DNA of 64,000 nucleotides from DATFRY01 sp035489015 (GTDB lineage Bacteria; Myxococcota_A; Polyangia; Haliangiales; Haliangiaceae), in contig DATHKR010000290.1 in the NCBI GenBank assembly GCA_035489015.1, positions 62,001 through 126,000 on the forward strand. The letters are read 5' to 3'. This document shows, piece by piece, positions 11,224-20,650 of this stretch (position 1 is the first letter of the stretch; each line of letters begins with the position of its first letter). The notes beneath the pieces were generated by a model. The model did not search any database. It saw only the letters and a program-made list of their open reading frames with translations, and was not told the DNA's origin. The translations under genes were made by a program, and so were the position numbers.

Positions 11224-13071
11224 GTGGTGAAGAGCGGGAGATACACCCCGATACGCCGGCTGGGGTCGGGGGGAATGGGCGATGTGTTCCTCGCCCGGGA
11301 GCACGGCGCCGACGGTGCGACCCGGCGCGTCGCGCTCAAGCGCATCCGGCCCGAGCTGGCCATGGACGAGCGCTTCCGCGAGCTCTTCCGCCACGAGGCC
11401 CGCGTCGCGATCCGCCTGGCCCATCCCAGCATCGTTCACGTCCACGAGGTCGGCACGACCGGCGACGATCTCTATCTCACCATGGAGTACGTGGAGGGTC
11501 GGACGCTGTACGACGTGCTCCGGCAGGCGTCGCTGGCCGGGCTCGACGTGCCGATCGAGGTGGCGATGGCGGTCGCGCTCGACGTGGCGCGCGGCCTCCA
11601 CTACGCGCACGAGCTGCGCGGCGACGAGGGCGAGCCGCTCGAGATCGTCCACCGCGACCTGTCGCCGCGCAACGTCATCCTCAGCCTGGACGGCGCCGCC
11701 CGCATCCTCGACTTCGGCGTGGCCAAGGCGTCGATCGCGCTCGACGAGCGCGAGGGGATGGAGCTGAAGGGCAAGCCGGGCTATTTCTCGCCCGAGCAGG
11801 CCCGCCTCGAGCTGGTCGACCGCCGCTCCGACATCTACTCGCTCGGAATTCTCCTCTGGGAGATGACCACCGGGCGCCGGCTCTATCCGGTCGCCGACGC
11901 GCTGCAGGCGCTCGAGGTGATCGGTCACCAGCCGATCCCGAGCCCGGCCTCGATCCGCGAGATCCCGCCCGGCTGGGAGGGCGTGCTGCGCCGCGCGCTG
12001 GCCGCCGACCGCGACGAGCGCTACGGCAGCGCGCGCGCGCTCCAGCTCGACGTCGAGGAGGTGGCCCGCGCCGCCGGCCACGTGGTCTCCAACCTGCCGG
12101 TGGTGTCGCTCCTGGCCGCGCTGTTCCCGGAGATCGCCCTCGACCTCGACGTCAAGCCGCCGCGCGCGCGTCGCCCGTCGGTGCTGGTGGTGGACGACGA
12201 GCCGCACATGCTCGAGCTCATCACCCGCACCCTGCGGCGCACGGTCGATGTCACCACCGCCGGCTCGGTGGACGACGCGATGCGCGCGCTCGCCGCGCGG
12301 CCGTTCGACGCGGTCCTGACCGACGAGCGGATGCCGGAGCGGCGCGGCATGGAGCTGCTCATGCACGTCGCGCGGGAGAGCCCGCGCACCGCGCGCGTCA
12401 TGATCACCGCGTTCGCCGACACCGAGCTGATGCTGTCCGCGATCAATCGCGGCCACGTCGACCGCTTCGTGGTCAAGCCGTTCCAGCCGGCCGACCTGGC
12501 CTCGGTGGTCGAGGACGTGATGGCGCAGAACCCGCGCCTGCGCGCGCGGACCGGGTCCGAGCTGGTCGCCACCAGCGACCCGGACGACGCGACCCGCCGT
12601 GACCTCAAGGCGACCGCGCGCGCGGCGCAGGGCATGTCGGGCGAGGGAGACACCATGCCGGGCCGGACCAGCGGGCCGCCGCCGGTGTCGCTGCCGTGGG
12701 AGAGCCTGCGCCACCTGGCCGTGGACGTGCGCGAGGACGCGCTCTCGTGTGCGCTCCTGGTCGGCGTGGCCGAGCAGCCGATCCGCGACGAGGAGCAGGC
12801 CGCGATCGAGTGGGTGCTGGACCGCCGGCTGCCCCACTGCTGGCTGCACGTCGAGGACCGCGCGATGGCGCTCCTGGTGCCGGGCATCGCCTCGGCGTCG
12901 GCGGCGGCGCTGGCCGCCGAGCTGCGCGACGCCGCGTTCGGCGTGCTCGGCGCGCGACTGTCGGTGGCGATGGCGGAGCTGGCCGCCGGCGAGGACCTGG
13001 CCGCGACCGGGCGGCGGGTCGAGCGGGCCGCGGTCGACGCCTGGCGAGAGGATGGTGGCCATGTCGGCTGA
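11224..13071 (+). CDS. Ser/Thr kinase fused to a response-regulator receiver domain
   Basis: The 615-residue cytoplasmic protein starts with a complete Hanks kinase. It has LGSGGMGDVF, VALKRI, HRDLSPRN (HRD at 143-145), DFGVAKA and an activation loop ending GKPGYFSPEQ. A CheY-like receiver follows at about 318-435, with acidic pocket DDE, phospho-acceptor Asp367 in TDERMP and Lys in VVKPF. The last 120 residues (about 480-600) form an alpha/beta region that looks like a degenerate cyclase/GGDEF fold. GTG at 11224 or 11227 is the only start next to the kinase fold. The fusion joins Ser/Thr and two-component signalling. The next gene overlaps the 3' end by 11 nt. Confidence 0.85.
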   Translation: MVKSGRYTPIRRLGSGGMGDVFLAREHGADGATRRVALKRIRPELAMDERFRELFRHEARVAIRLAHPSIVHVHEVGTTGDDLYLTMEYVEGRTLYDVLRQASLAGLDVPIEVAMAVALDVARGLHYAHELRGDEGEPLEIVHRDLSPRNVILSLDGAARILDFGVAKASIALDEREGMELKGKPGYFSPEQARLELVDRRSDIYSLGILLWEMTTGRRLYPVADALQALEVIGHQPIPSPASIREIPPGWEGVLRRALAADRDERYGSARALQLDVEEVARAAGHVVSNLPVVSLLAALFPEIALDLDVKPPRARRPSVLVVDDEPHMLELITRTLRRTVDVTTAGSVDDAMRALAARPFDAVLTDERMPERRGMELLMHVARESPRTARVMITAFADTELMLSAINRGHVDRFVVKPFQPADLASVVEDVMAQNPRLRARTGSELVATSDPDDATRRDLKATARAAQGMSGEGDTMPGRTSGPPPVSLPWESLRHLAVDVREDALSCALLVGVAEQPIRDEEQAAIEWVLDRRLPHCWLHVEDRAMALLVPGIASASAAALAAELRDAAFGVLGARLSVAMAELAAGEDLAATGRRVERAAVDAWREDGGHVG

Positions 13072-13951
13072 CCAGCCGGGCGGGCCGGAGCGCTACCGGG
13101 TGCTGGTCGTCGACGACGAGCCGGACATGGTCGACATGGTGATGCGCATGCTGCGCGGCCGCTATCACGCGGTCGGCTCGACCACCGCCGGCGAGGCGCT
13201 GGCCATGCTCGAGGAGGAGCGGTTCGACGTCGCGCTGGTCGACCAGCGCCTGAGCGACGGGACCGGCACCTCGGTCCTGGCCCGCTGCGCCCAGCGCAGC
13301 CCGCTGTGCCGGCGCATCGCCATGTCGGGGCAGGCCGAGCTGGGCGATCTCCTGGCCGCCATCAACGTCGCCAAGGTGTCGCGCTTCCTCCTCAAGCCGT
13401 TCGCGCGCGATCACCTGCTGGAGGTGCTCGGCGAGGCGCTGGCCGAGTACGAGGCCGAGCGGGCCGAGCTCGAGCGCATGCTGGTGGCGCGCGGCGCCCA
13501 GGCCGGCGAGCGCCGCCAGGTCGGCGAGCGGCGGGGCGGCCGTCGCGCGCGCGGTCGCGGTCGGCCGCCGCACTGGCCGGCCAGCCCGGGGGTGCGGCCG
13601 GTGAGCCTGGAGGATCCGTCGGCGTTCCGCGCGCTGTTCGATCCCGAGGTCGGGATCGTGGTGGCGGCGCTCCGCCCCGAGCACCCGCTCGACGACCAGG
13701 AGAGCCAGGCATGGGCGGCGGAGCTCGAGCTGAGGATGGTCACCGGGCTTCGCGACTCGGACCAGGCGCTGCGCCTGCCCGACGCCCGCTTCGTGGTGGT
13801 GTTCGCGCGGACCTCGCTCGAGGGTTGCCGGCGCGCGTGCCGCCGCCTGGCCGACAGCCTGCGCGGCGGCCTTCTGTTCGACCTGACCGCCTGGCCCGAG
13901 CGCGGGGTCCCGGGGCCGGCCGAGCTGGTGGATCGCATCCTCCGGGGGTGA
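13061..13951 (+). CDS. Response regulator with a degenerate GGDEF-like output domain
   Basis: This 296-residue protein has a receiver domain at about 8-125 (VLVVDDEPD, Asp61 in VDQRLSDGTG, FLLKPF), a basic Arg/Gly-rich linker (about 150-180), and a C-terminal region (about 190-290) with strand-helix pattern similar to the tail of the preceding kinase. No DNA-binding motif is visible. The ATG at 13061 is favoured because GAGAGG lies 9 nt upstream; an ATG at 13052 is possible. Overlap with the kinase gene indicates co-translation, so the two likely act in one phosphorelay or complex. Confidence 0.8.
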   Translation: MSADQPGGPERYRVLVVDDEPDMVDMVMRMLRGRYHAVGSTTAGEALAMLEEERFDVALVDQRLSDGTGTSVLARCAQRSPLCRRIAMSGQAELGDLLAAINVAKVSRFLLKPFARDHLLEVLGEALAEYEAERAELERMLVARGAQAGERRQVGERRGGRRARGRGRPPHWPASPGVRPVSLEDPSAFRALFDPEVGIVVAALRPEHPLDDQESQAWAAELELRMVTGLRDSDQALRLPDARFVVVFARTSLEGCRRACRRLADSLRGGLLFDLTAWPERGVPGPAELVDRILRG

Positions 13952-14067
13952 TGGGGGCTGGCGCCACCGGTGCAACCTCTTCCCCCGGGCGATGCGATGC
14001 CTGATTTCAGCAAGTCTGGCTCAACACGGGAGGATCCGGGGACTCGAGAGGTTGGTCCTGGCCTTGC

Positions 14068-14073
14068 TACAAT
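14068..14073 (+). promoter_or_regulatory. Candidate extended -10 promoter before the pseudokinase
   Basis: TGC-TACAAT fits an extended -10 element (TGn plus 5 of 6 TATAAT matches). No good -35 is seen. It would give a leader of about 25 nt to the ATG at 14105, supporting that start over upstream in-frame codons. The rest of the 13952-14104 gap shows nothing recognisable. Confidence 0.3.
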
Positions 14074-14104
14074 GCCCCCTGGATCGCGGTTGCGACACCG
14101 CGCT

Positions 14105-15505
14105 ATGCCGAACGAGCCGCAAGATCTCACGGCCGACGTCACCCTCGCCACCGAGGTGACCGACAGCGTCCCGACCGGGCCCGGCAGCGGTGGGAGCGGC
14201 GCGTCCGGCGACTCGCGGCCCGAGGAAGACCGGACGGTCTTCGTCGATCCGGTGGAGCAGGCGATCCTGGTCGACCGCACCCGCCAGCCTCGCCGCCCGC
14301 CCGGGCCGCCGTCGGACGCGGCCAGCGCGCCCGGCGACACGGTGGTGGTCGACATGCGCGACTCCACCGTCGTCAGCAGCGACACCGCGATCCGGCGCGC
14401 GCTGGCCGCGGTGACCGGCCGCACCGGCCGGTCGCCCTCCGACGGCGACAGCAGCGACGCCGACAGCGACAGCCTGTTCGGCAACTACCGGGTGATCGCC
14501 CCGCTGGCCGGCTCCGGCGCGATCCCGCGGCTGCTGGCCGAGCACGCGACCCTCGGGTTCCCCGTGGCGATCAAGATGCTGCCGCCGCCGCTCATCGGAT
14601 CGACCGAGGCGGAGAACCGCTTCTTCGCCGAGGCGATGGTGGCGTCGCGCATCGCCCACCGCGGCGTGCCGATGGTGCTCGACTTCGGCTACGACCAGCG
14701 CGGCATCGCCTACCTGGCGATGGAGTATCTCGAGGGAGAGAGCCTGGGCGCGCGGCTCGGGTCGGGCGGCACCTTCACCCTCGAGCAGGTGCTGGCGATC
14801 GGCGCCCAGGTGGCGGCGGTGCTGGCCGCGGCGCACGCGTGCGGCGTGCAGCACGGCGCGATCCGCCCGGACAGCATCCACCTGTGCCCCGATCCGACCG
14901 AGCCGGGCGGGCTGCGGGTCAAGCTGCTCGACTTCGGGGTGGCCGATCCGCCGGCCGGCGCCGAGTGGTTCCGCGCCCCGGAGCTGGGCGAGGGTGGGGC
15001 GGAGCCGGCGGCGGACATCTACTCGCTCGGCTGCGTGCTGTACCAGCTCCTGGCCGGGCGCCCGCCGTTCGACGGCAGCGACGAGGAGATCGCGGAGGCG
15101 CTGCGCGGGCAGGGCGCGCCGCCGCCGCACGTCCACCGCCCCGACATCCCGTGGCCGCTCGACGCGCTGGTCCACCGGATGGTCGCGCACCAGCCGCAGG
15201 ATCGACCGGCCGCCGCGGCCGACGTCGAGCGCGACCTGCGCGCGTTCCTGGGCGGGCCGCCTGCGCTGGAGGAGGACGAGCCGGCCTGGTCGCGCGCGGC
15301 GCAGTGGGGGACGCGCTCGGCCCATCGCGCCGGCCAGTCGTTCCAGACGGTGTGGCAGTCGCTTCGCGCGCGCCTGGCGGCGGTGTGGCGGGTCCTTCTG
15401 GAGGAGGCGCGGCGGGCGGCTGTCCATCACCCGCGCTGGACGGCCGCGGTCATCGCGTTGCTGGTGTTCGCGATGGTGGTCGGCTTGATCCGCTGGATCC
15501 GCTGA
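14105..15505 (+). CDS. Tail-anchored Ser/Thr pseudokinase
   Basis: The 466-residue protein has a 120-residue low-complexity acidic N-terminus, a kinase-like fold (about 125-395) and a C-terminal membrane anchor (about 445-463) with only RWIR after it. It keeps the ATP lysine (Lys157 in VAIKM), EYLEGES hinge, DFG (LLDFGVAD), APELGEG and DIYSLGCVLYQLLAGRPPF. The catalytic HRD is HGA at 250-252, so the catalytic aspartate is missing, and the glycine loop reads LAGSGAIP without the usual GxGxxG. It should bind partners or nucleotide rather than phosphorylate. It sits between the kinase-receiver pair and the CHAT protease gene on the same strand. Confidence 0.8.
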   Translation: MPNEPQDLTADVTLATEVTDSVPTGPGSGGSGASGDSRPEEDRTVFVDPVEQAILVDRTRQPRRPPGPPSDAASAPGDTVVVDMRDSTVVSSDTAIRRALAAVTGRTGRSPSDGDSSDADSDSLFGNYRVIAPLAGSGAIPRLLAEHATLGFPVAIKMLPPPLIGSTEAENRFFAEAMVASRIAHRGVPMVLDFGYDQRGIAYLAMEYLEGESLGARLGSGGTFTLEQVLAIGAQVAAVLAAAHACGVQHGAIRPDSIHLCPDPTEPGGLRVKLLDFGVADPPAGAEWFRAPELGEGGAEPAADIYSLGCVLYQLLAGRPPFDGSDEEIAEALRGQGAPPPHVHRPDIPWPLDALVHRMVAHQPQDRPAAAADVERDLRAFLGGPPALEEDEPAWSRAAQWGTRSAHRAGQSFQTVWQSLRARLAAVWRVLLEEARRAAVHHPRWTAAVIALLVFAMVVGLIRWIR

Positions 15506-15709
15506 CCGGGCACCAGGGTTGGTGCCGGTGGCGTGGCCGGCCAGACAACGCCGGGTGTCCGGGCAGCATCGAGCGATTGCGCGCGCTTCGCGGTCGTGTC
15601 GGCGATCGCTGTCGACCGGGCCACCACACGGCTCGCGTCCGCGTCGCGTGGTTCCGCGAGCATCGCGGGCGCCGCGGCCGGGCACGGTCCTTGATAGGGC
15701 CCGACCGGA

Positions 15710-18517
15710 GTGCTGGTCCCCACGCCGTCGTCGCTGTCGTCGTCGTCGTCGTCAAAGGCGATCTGGCAGCCCGGTGCGGCGCGGCCCGATCCGCTCCGGC
15801 TCTTGCCGCGCCACCGCTTGGCTCGAATTTCGGCCTCGGTCGGCGCCGGCGGCATCGCGGCCCTGCTGGCGCTGGTCGGGACCGCGCGCCGTCCGTCCGC
15901 CGCCAGCGAGCCACTCGCGGTCGAGTGGACCGGCTGCGCCGCGGAGCTGCGCGGTCCGATCTGCGAGGTGACCGGCGACCAGTTGCTGACCGTGTGGGTG
16001 CCCGGGGCCGGCGATGGCGGCGCGGCCGGCTGCGCCGCGGTCGTGAGCGTGGACGGCCGGATCGTCGGCGGCGACGGTGAGCCGGTCCAGGGCGGGCGGC
16101 GCCACCGGGTTCCGGTCGGCCGCGACAGCCGCGTGCTCTCGGTCCGCGCGTGCGGCGCCGGGCAGCCGGGCTGGTCGCTGGCGCTGCGCCCGCACCAGAT
16201 TCCGGCCGTGCTCGACGAGGTGAACCAGCAGCGCGCGCGATCACCGGGCGAGGCGCTGGCCCGCCTGCGCCGGGTCGCGCCGGATCTCCCGGGGCAGTTT
16301 CGCGGCGTCGCCGCCGGGATCGAGGCCAGAATCCTGGCCGCGACCGAGGGGGTCGACGCCGCCGAGCCGGCCTTTGCGCGCGCCATTGGACTCTCGGAGC
16401 AGGCCGGGCGCGTGTCCGACGCGTGCAGCGCGCGGCTGGCGCTGGCCTACTTCCGCCGGGAGCACCTCCGCCTCGGAGAGGCCCACGCGGTCCTCGACGC
16501 CGGCGCCGACTGCGTCGCCAGCAGCCCGACCCAGCGCGCGCGCTGGCCCTACTACCACGCCATCGCGGCGCTCGAGGAGCCGGACATCCGCGGCGCCGCC
16601 GGTCTGCTCGAGCGCGCCATCGCGCTGGAGGAGCGGCTCGGGCTGGCCGACGATCTGGCCTTCTCGCGCCAGCAGCAGGCCCGGGTGCTCGCGCTGCTCG
16701 GCCGGTTCGACGAGTCGGTCGCGCTGCTCGGCCGCGCGCTGGCCGACACCGGCGGCTGCGAGCGCGCCCTGGTCCGCAACGAGCTCGGCTGGACCGCGCT
16801 GCAGGCCGAGGAGGCCGGCCGTCCGGTCCTGGCCCGCGGCGAGATCGAGGCCCAGCTCGAGGGCGGCCTGGTCGACGCCGAGACCTGCGGCCCGCCGTCG
16901 CGGACCAGGCCGCTCCTCTACCTCAACCTGGCCTTCGCCAGCGTCGCGGCCGGGCGGGCCGGGCCGGCCGCAGCCGCGCTGGCAAAGGCGCGCGCCGGGT
17001 GGCAGGCCGATGACGCGCTCGCCCGCCCATGGTGGCTGGAGCTGGAGGGCCACGTGGCCCGGCTGCGCGGGCGCGCGGCGGCCGCTGCGGCGTCGTTCCG
17101 CGCGCTCGACGCGCTCGGCGCGGCGCGACTGGACGACCACATCCGCTGGCGGGCCGCGCTCGGGCTGGCGCGGACCCTCGAGGGGCGCGGCGAGCGCGCC
17201 GGCGCGATCGAGGCCTACCGGGCCGCCGAGGCCAGCGTCGACCGCGAGCTCCGCCTGGTCCCGTTCGGCGAGGGGCGGGCCAGCTTCGCCGAGGCGCGCA
17301 GCCCGGCGACCGGCCGGCTCATCGCGCTCCTCATGGATGGCGGCCGGGACGATCAGGCCGGCGCGGTGGCGCGGCGCAGCCTGCAGCGCGGACTGCGCAA
17401 CCTCCTGCGCGCGTCGCAGCTCCTCGCCCTCGACGCCCCGGCCCACGCGCGCTGGCGCGAGCTGCTCGGCGAGTACCGCCAGAAGCGGCGGGAGCTGGAG
17501 CAGGACGGGAGCGCGAGCTGGCGCCTGCCGGCGTCGGAGCTGGCCGACCTGCGGCGCCGCGCGCTCGCCGTCGAGGGGGAGCTGCGCCGGATGCTCGACG
17601 ATCGCCTCCGCGACGAGGGCGGCGGCGGCGAGCTGCGCCGGCCGGACCGCGGCGAGCTGCTCCTGGTCTATCACCCGGTCGAGGGCGGGGCCTGGGTCGG
17701 CTTCGCGATCGAGGCGCACCGGACCGAGGCGCGCCGGCTCGGCGCGATCGATGTCGCGGCCGGGCCGGAGCGCGCGGCGGCGCAGCTGCTCGCGCCGTTC
17801 GTCGGCGCGGTGCGGCGCGCGCAGGTGGTGATGGTGCTCGCGCCGGGCGCGCTCGGCGCCATCGACTTCGAAGCGCTTCCGTTCGACGGGCGTCCGCTCC
17901 TGGCCGGGCGAGCGGTGGTCCACACCCTCGACCTCGGCGAGCCGGTCCGGCCGGTCCCCGCGCCGCGCACCGCGCTGGTCGCCCGTGACGCCAGCGGCGA
18001 GCTGCCCGGCGCGGCGGGCGAGGCCGAGCAGGTGGTCGCCGCGCTGCCCGGTTCGTCGCTGCTCGATCCGGCCACCGATCTGGCCGGGCTGATCCGCGCC
18101 ATCGAGGGAGCGGAGCACTTCCACTACGCCGGTCACGGGCGGAGCTCCGGGCCCGATGGCCTGGAGAGCGCGCTCCTGGTCGGCGATCGCGTCCACCTGT
18201 CGAGCGCCGACGTGCTCACCCTGCGCCGGGTGCCCGACACCGTGGTCCTGTCCGGGTGCGATCTGGCGCGCACCGCGCCGACCCGCGCGACGCTCGGCCT
18301 CGGCGTCGGTCAGGCGTTCGTGGTGCGCGGCGCGCGCGCGGTCGCCGCGCCGGCCCGCCCGGTCAGGGACGAGGACGCGGCCGCGTTCGCGCGGCTGCTG
18401 TACGCCGAGCTGCCCGCGGCCGGCTCGTTCCAGGCCGCGGTCGCCCGGGCCCAGCTGGCGCTGCGCGCCGAGCGGCCCGACGCGGACTGGGCCGCGTTTC
18501 GCGTCCTGGTGCCGTGA
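15710..18517 (+). CDS. TPR-CHAT caspase-like cysteine protease, membrane-anchored
   Basis: The 935-residue product has a hydrophobic segment near residues 45-57, a small beta-rich region, and about 400 residues of helical TPR-like repeats (about 165-560). A C-terminal CHAT domain spans about 640-935. The CHAT dyad is intact: His809 in YAGHG and Cys850 in VVLSGCDLA. CHAT proteases are caspase/separase relatives usually switched on by a partner bound to the TPRs. The GTG at 15710 is uncertain: only a weak AGGG precedes it, and it begins with a TCG-repeat poly-Ser run. A TTG at 15829 just before the hydrophobic segment is the main alternative. The 204-nt gap before it holds nothing else I recognise. 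Confidence 0.85.
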   Translation: MLVPTPSSLSSSSSSKAIWQPGAARPDPLRLLPRHRLARISASVGAGGIAALLALVGTARRPSAASEPLAVEWTGCAAELRGPICEVTGDQLLTVWVPGAGDGGAAGCAAVVSVDGRIVGGDGEPVQGGRRHRVPVGRDSRVLSVRACGAGQPGWSLALRPHQIPAVLDEVNQQRARSPGEALARLRRVAPDLPGQFRGVAAGIEARILAATEGVDAAEPAFARAIGLSEQAGRVSDACSARLALAYFRREHLRLGEAHAVLDAGADCVASSPTQRARWPYYHAIAALEEPDIRGAAGLLERAIALEERLGLADDLAFSRQQQARVLALLGRFDESVALLGRALADTGGCERALVRNELGWTALQAEEAGRPVLARGEIEAQLEGGLVDAETCGPPSRTRPLLYLNLAFASVAAGRAGPAAAALAKARAGWQADDALARPWWLELEGHVARLRGRAAAAAASFRALDALGAARLDDHIRWRAALGLARTLEGRGERAGAIEAYRAAEASVDRELRLVPFGEGRASFAEARSPATGRLIALLMDGGRDDQAGAVARRSLQRGLRNLLRASQLLALDAPAHARWRELLGEYRQKRRELEQDGSASWRLPASELADLRRRALAVEGELRRMLDDRLRDEGGGGELRRPDRGELLLVYHPVEGGAWVGFAIEAHRTEARRLGAIDVAAGPERAAAQLLAPFVGAVRRAQVVMVLAPGALGAIDFEALPFDGRPLLAGRAVVHTLDLGEPVRPVPAPRTALVARDASGELPGAAGEAEQVVAALPGSSLLDPATDLAGLIRAIEGAEHFHYAGHGRSSGPDGLESALLVGDRVHLSSADVLTLRRVPDTVVLSGCDLARTAPTRATLGLGVGQAFVVRGARAVAAPARPVRDEDAAAFARLLYAELPAAGSFQAAVARAQLALRAERPDADWAAFRVLVP
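15727..15753. repeat. TCG/GTC trinucleotide microsatellite
   Basis: A 27-bp run of GTC units with one interruption encodes poly-Ser if the CHAT gene starts at 15710. Slippage here could change the frame of the first codons, or the run may lie in the leader. Confidence 0.6.
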
Positions 18518-18606
18518 TCGGTGATCCGCCGCGGCGATCCGGAATCGACCGGCGCCCGCGTTCGATGAGCGGGGTCGGCCATGTATCCACGGTGATGAGG
18601 CGAGAC

Positions 18607-20628
18607 ATGATGCGCGACCTGCTCGGGTGGATGGTGATGGCGGCGCTGGTGGGCGGATGCGCCCCCGCTGTCGGTGACATCGGTGACGGCGGCGACGACG
18701 GCGACGGCGGCGACGGGGATGACGACATCGGCGTCCTCTTCGCCGGCCCGGGCTTCGAGCAATTTCCCGCGCCCGCCGACCTCTGCTCGTGGCGCCGCAC
18801 CGTGGTCTACCACCCACCTGGATCCTGCCCGGCCGCGGCGGGATGGTCGGCCCAGCCGGTCTTCGCCGGCGGCGAGCCGGAGCTCGCGCGCTACTGTCGC
18901 TACCGCTTCGGCGGGGCGGGCGAGCCGACCGGCGCCGATCTGGCGGCCCTGCCGGGCAACAGCCCTCGCTCGCCCGACTGCCTGGTCGTGGCACCGGCGG
19001 CCGAGGAGGGCTGGTTCACCGCGCACGACGCGTTCCTCAAGCAGATCGACACCCCGGCGCTCGAGGTCGCGCCGCCGCCGGCGCCGGCGCCGGCGACCGC
19101 GTGGGTGGCGGTGATCGATACCTCGCCTCGCTCTCCGCTCGACGACGGCGAGGCGTGGCCGGGCAACGACCCCCACGGCCACGTGCTCGGGCGGATCGTG
19201 CGCGAGGTCGGCTGCCCCGACGGAGCCTCCGGCGCGTCGCCGTGCGTGATCCGGGTGCACCACGAGCTGGCGCTGCCGCTCGCGTTCGACGGCAAGGCTT
19301 GGTCGGCGCAGCCCGGCGGCGGGCACTTCGGCTACCAGACCGATCTGGCCGCGGCGATCGACAGCGCGGTCGACGCCTGGAGCCAGGGCCACGGCCCCGG
19401 CGAGCACCTGGTCATCAACCTCAGCCTCGGCTGGCTGGAGCCGTTCGGGGGCAGCGCGGGGGACAGCGTGCTGGAGCTGCCGCCCGCGCGCGGCGTGTAC
19501 GCGGCGATCGAGAAGGCGGTGTGCCGCGGGGCGCTGGTGTTCGCAGCGGCCGGCAACTGGTCGGGCGGCACCACCTTCGCCGATGGGCCGATCTACCCGG
19601 CCGCCTGGACCCGCAAGATGGCGCCGACCTTCAAGCGGTGTCTGGCGTTCTCCGGATCGGTGCCCGGCTACACCGGCGGTGGCCGGCTGGTCGAGGCGGT
19701 GGGCGGGATCGACGGGCGCGATCGGCCGCTCGGCAACGCGCGCGAGGCGAGCACGCCGCGCATCGTCGCACCCGGCTTCCTCGGCACCGCGCTCGACGCG
19801 AGCGGCGCGCCGCTCCAGCCGCTGACCGGCACGTCGGTGTCGACCGCGGTCGCGTCGGCCGCGGCGGCGGTGGCGTGGGCCTACGTGCCGGGCCTCGCCG
19901 CGCCCGCCGTCGCCGACGCGGTGTACGGGTCGGGGCCCTCGCTCGGCCGGGCGGCCGATCCGCTGACCTGCCTGGGCAGCTGCACCGCGGTCCGCCGGGT
20001 ATCGACCTGCGGCGCGCTCGCGCTGGCCTGCTCCGACGGGGCCGGCGGCGCGCGTCCGGGCTGCTCTCCGGCGGCGTGCATGAACCGCCCGGCCTTCGCC
20101 GACGCGCGGCCGGTCCTGCGCGCGGGCATGTTCCGCCCGCCGACCGAGGTCGATCCGCTACCGGCCCTTGCGCCGCTGGTCGGGGTGACGCCGGCGGCGT
20201 GCGGGGTCACCACCGCGCTCTACCGGCCGATCGGCGCGAGCGGCGCCGGCGAGGCTCCCTGTCCCGACCGCCAGCTCTACAGCGGCGCGGCGCACCCCAG
20301 CGTCGAGCCGCAGCCGAGCGGGGCCGGGTGCACGGTGTGCAACCACTCGTCGTTCGGGGCGTCGATGTCGATCGATGTCGCGCTCGACCCGGCCGCGGTG
20401 GCCGCGCCGATCGACTACCCGTCGCTCCTGGTCACCACGTCGGCCGGGCGCTTCCGGTACGCGCTGTGGGAGCTGCCCGACGGCCGCATGCGGCTCGAGG
20501 CCGGCCCGGTGTACCGGATCACCGAGATTCCGCGCCCGCCGGGCGAGATCCTGATGGTGCGGCTCAGCGGGCGGAACGCGCGAGGGCAGAGCTGGTCCGC
20601 CGAGCTGATCCCACTGGCCGGTCCGTAG
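18607..20628 (+). CDS. Subtilisin-like (S8) serine protease lipoprotein
   Basis: The 673-residue protein has a lipobox (VGGC, Cys18) and an Asp/Gly-rich linker, so it should be anchored in an envelope membrane. The S8 triad can be assigned: Asp171 in VAVIDTS, His190 or His192 in DPHGH, and Ser410 in LTGTSVSTA, with oxyanion Asn317 in FAAAGN. The serine motif is GTSVSTA rather than the usual GTSMAxP. A Cys-rich segment and a beta-rich C-terminal region (about 560-670) follow. The ATG at 18607 has GAGG 6 nt upstream; it lies 89 nt after the CHAT gene, giving two unrelated proteases in a row. Confidence 0.85.
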   Translation: MMRDLLGWMVMAALVGGCAPAVGDIGDGGDDGDGGDGDDDIGVLFAGPGFEQFPAPADLCSWRRTVVYHPPGSCPAAAGWSAQPVFAGGEPELARYCRYRFGGAGEPTGADLAALPGNSPRSPDCLVVAPAAEEGWFTAHDAFLKQIDTPALEVAPPPAPAPATAWVAVIDTSPRSPLDDGEAWPGNDPHGHVLGRIVREVGCPDGASGASPCVIRVHHELALPLAFDGKAWSAQPGGGHFGYQTDLAAAIDSAVDAWSQGHGPGEHLVINLSLGWLEPFGGSAGDSVLELPPARGVYAAIEKAVCRGALVFAAAGNWSGGTTFADGPIYPAAWTRKMAPTFKRCLAFSGSVPGYTGGGRLVEAVGGIDGRDRPLGNAREASTPRIVAPGFLGTALDASGAPLQPLTGTSVSTAVASAAAAVAWAYVPGLAAPAVADAVYGSGPSLGRAADPLTCLGSCTAVRRVSTCGALALACSDGAGGARPGCSPAACMNRPAFADARPVLRAGMFRPPTEVDPLPALAPLVGVTPAACGVTTALYRPIGASGAGEAPCPDRQLYSGAAHPSVEPQPSGAGCTVCNHSSFGASMSIDVALDPAAVAAPIDYPSLLVTTSAGRFRYALWELPDGRMRLEAGPVYRITEIPRPPGEILMVRLSGRNARGQSWSAELIPLAGP

Positions 20629-20650
20629 CGGGGTAGCGCCGTGCGCCGGC

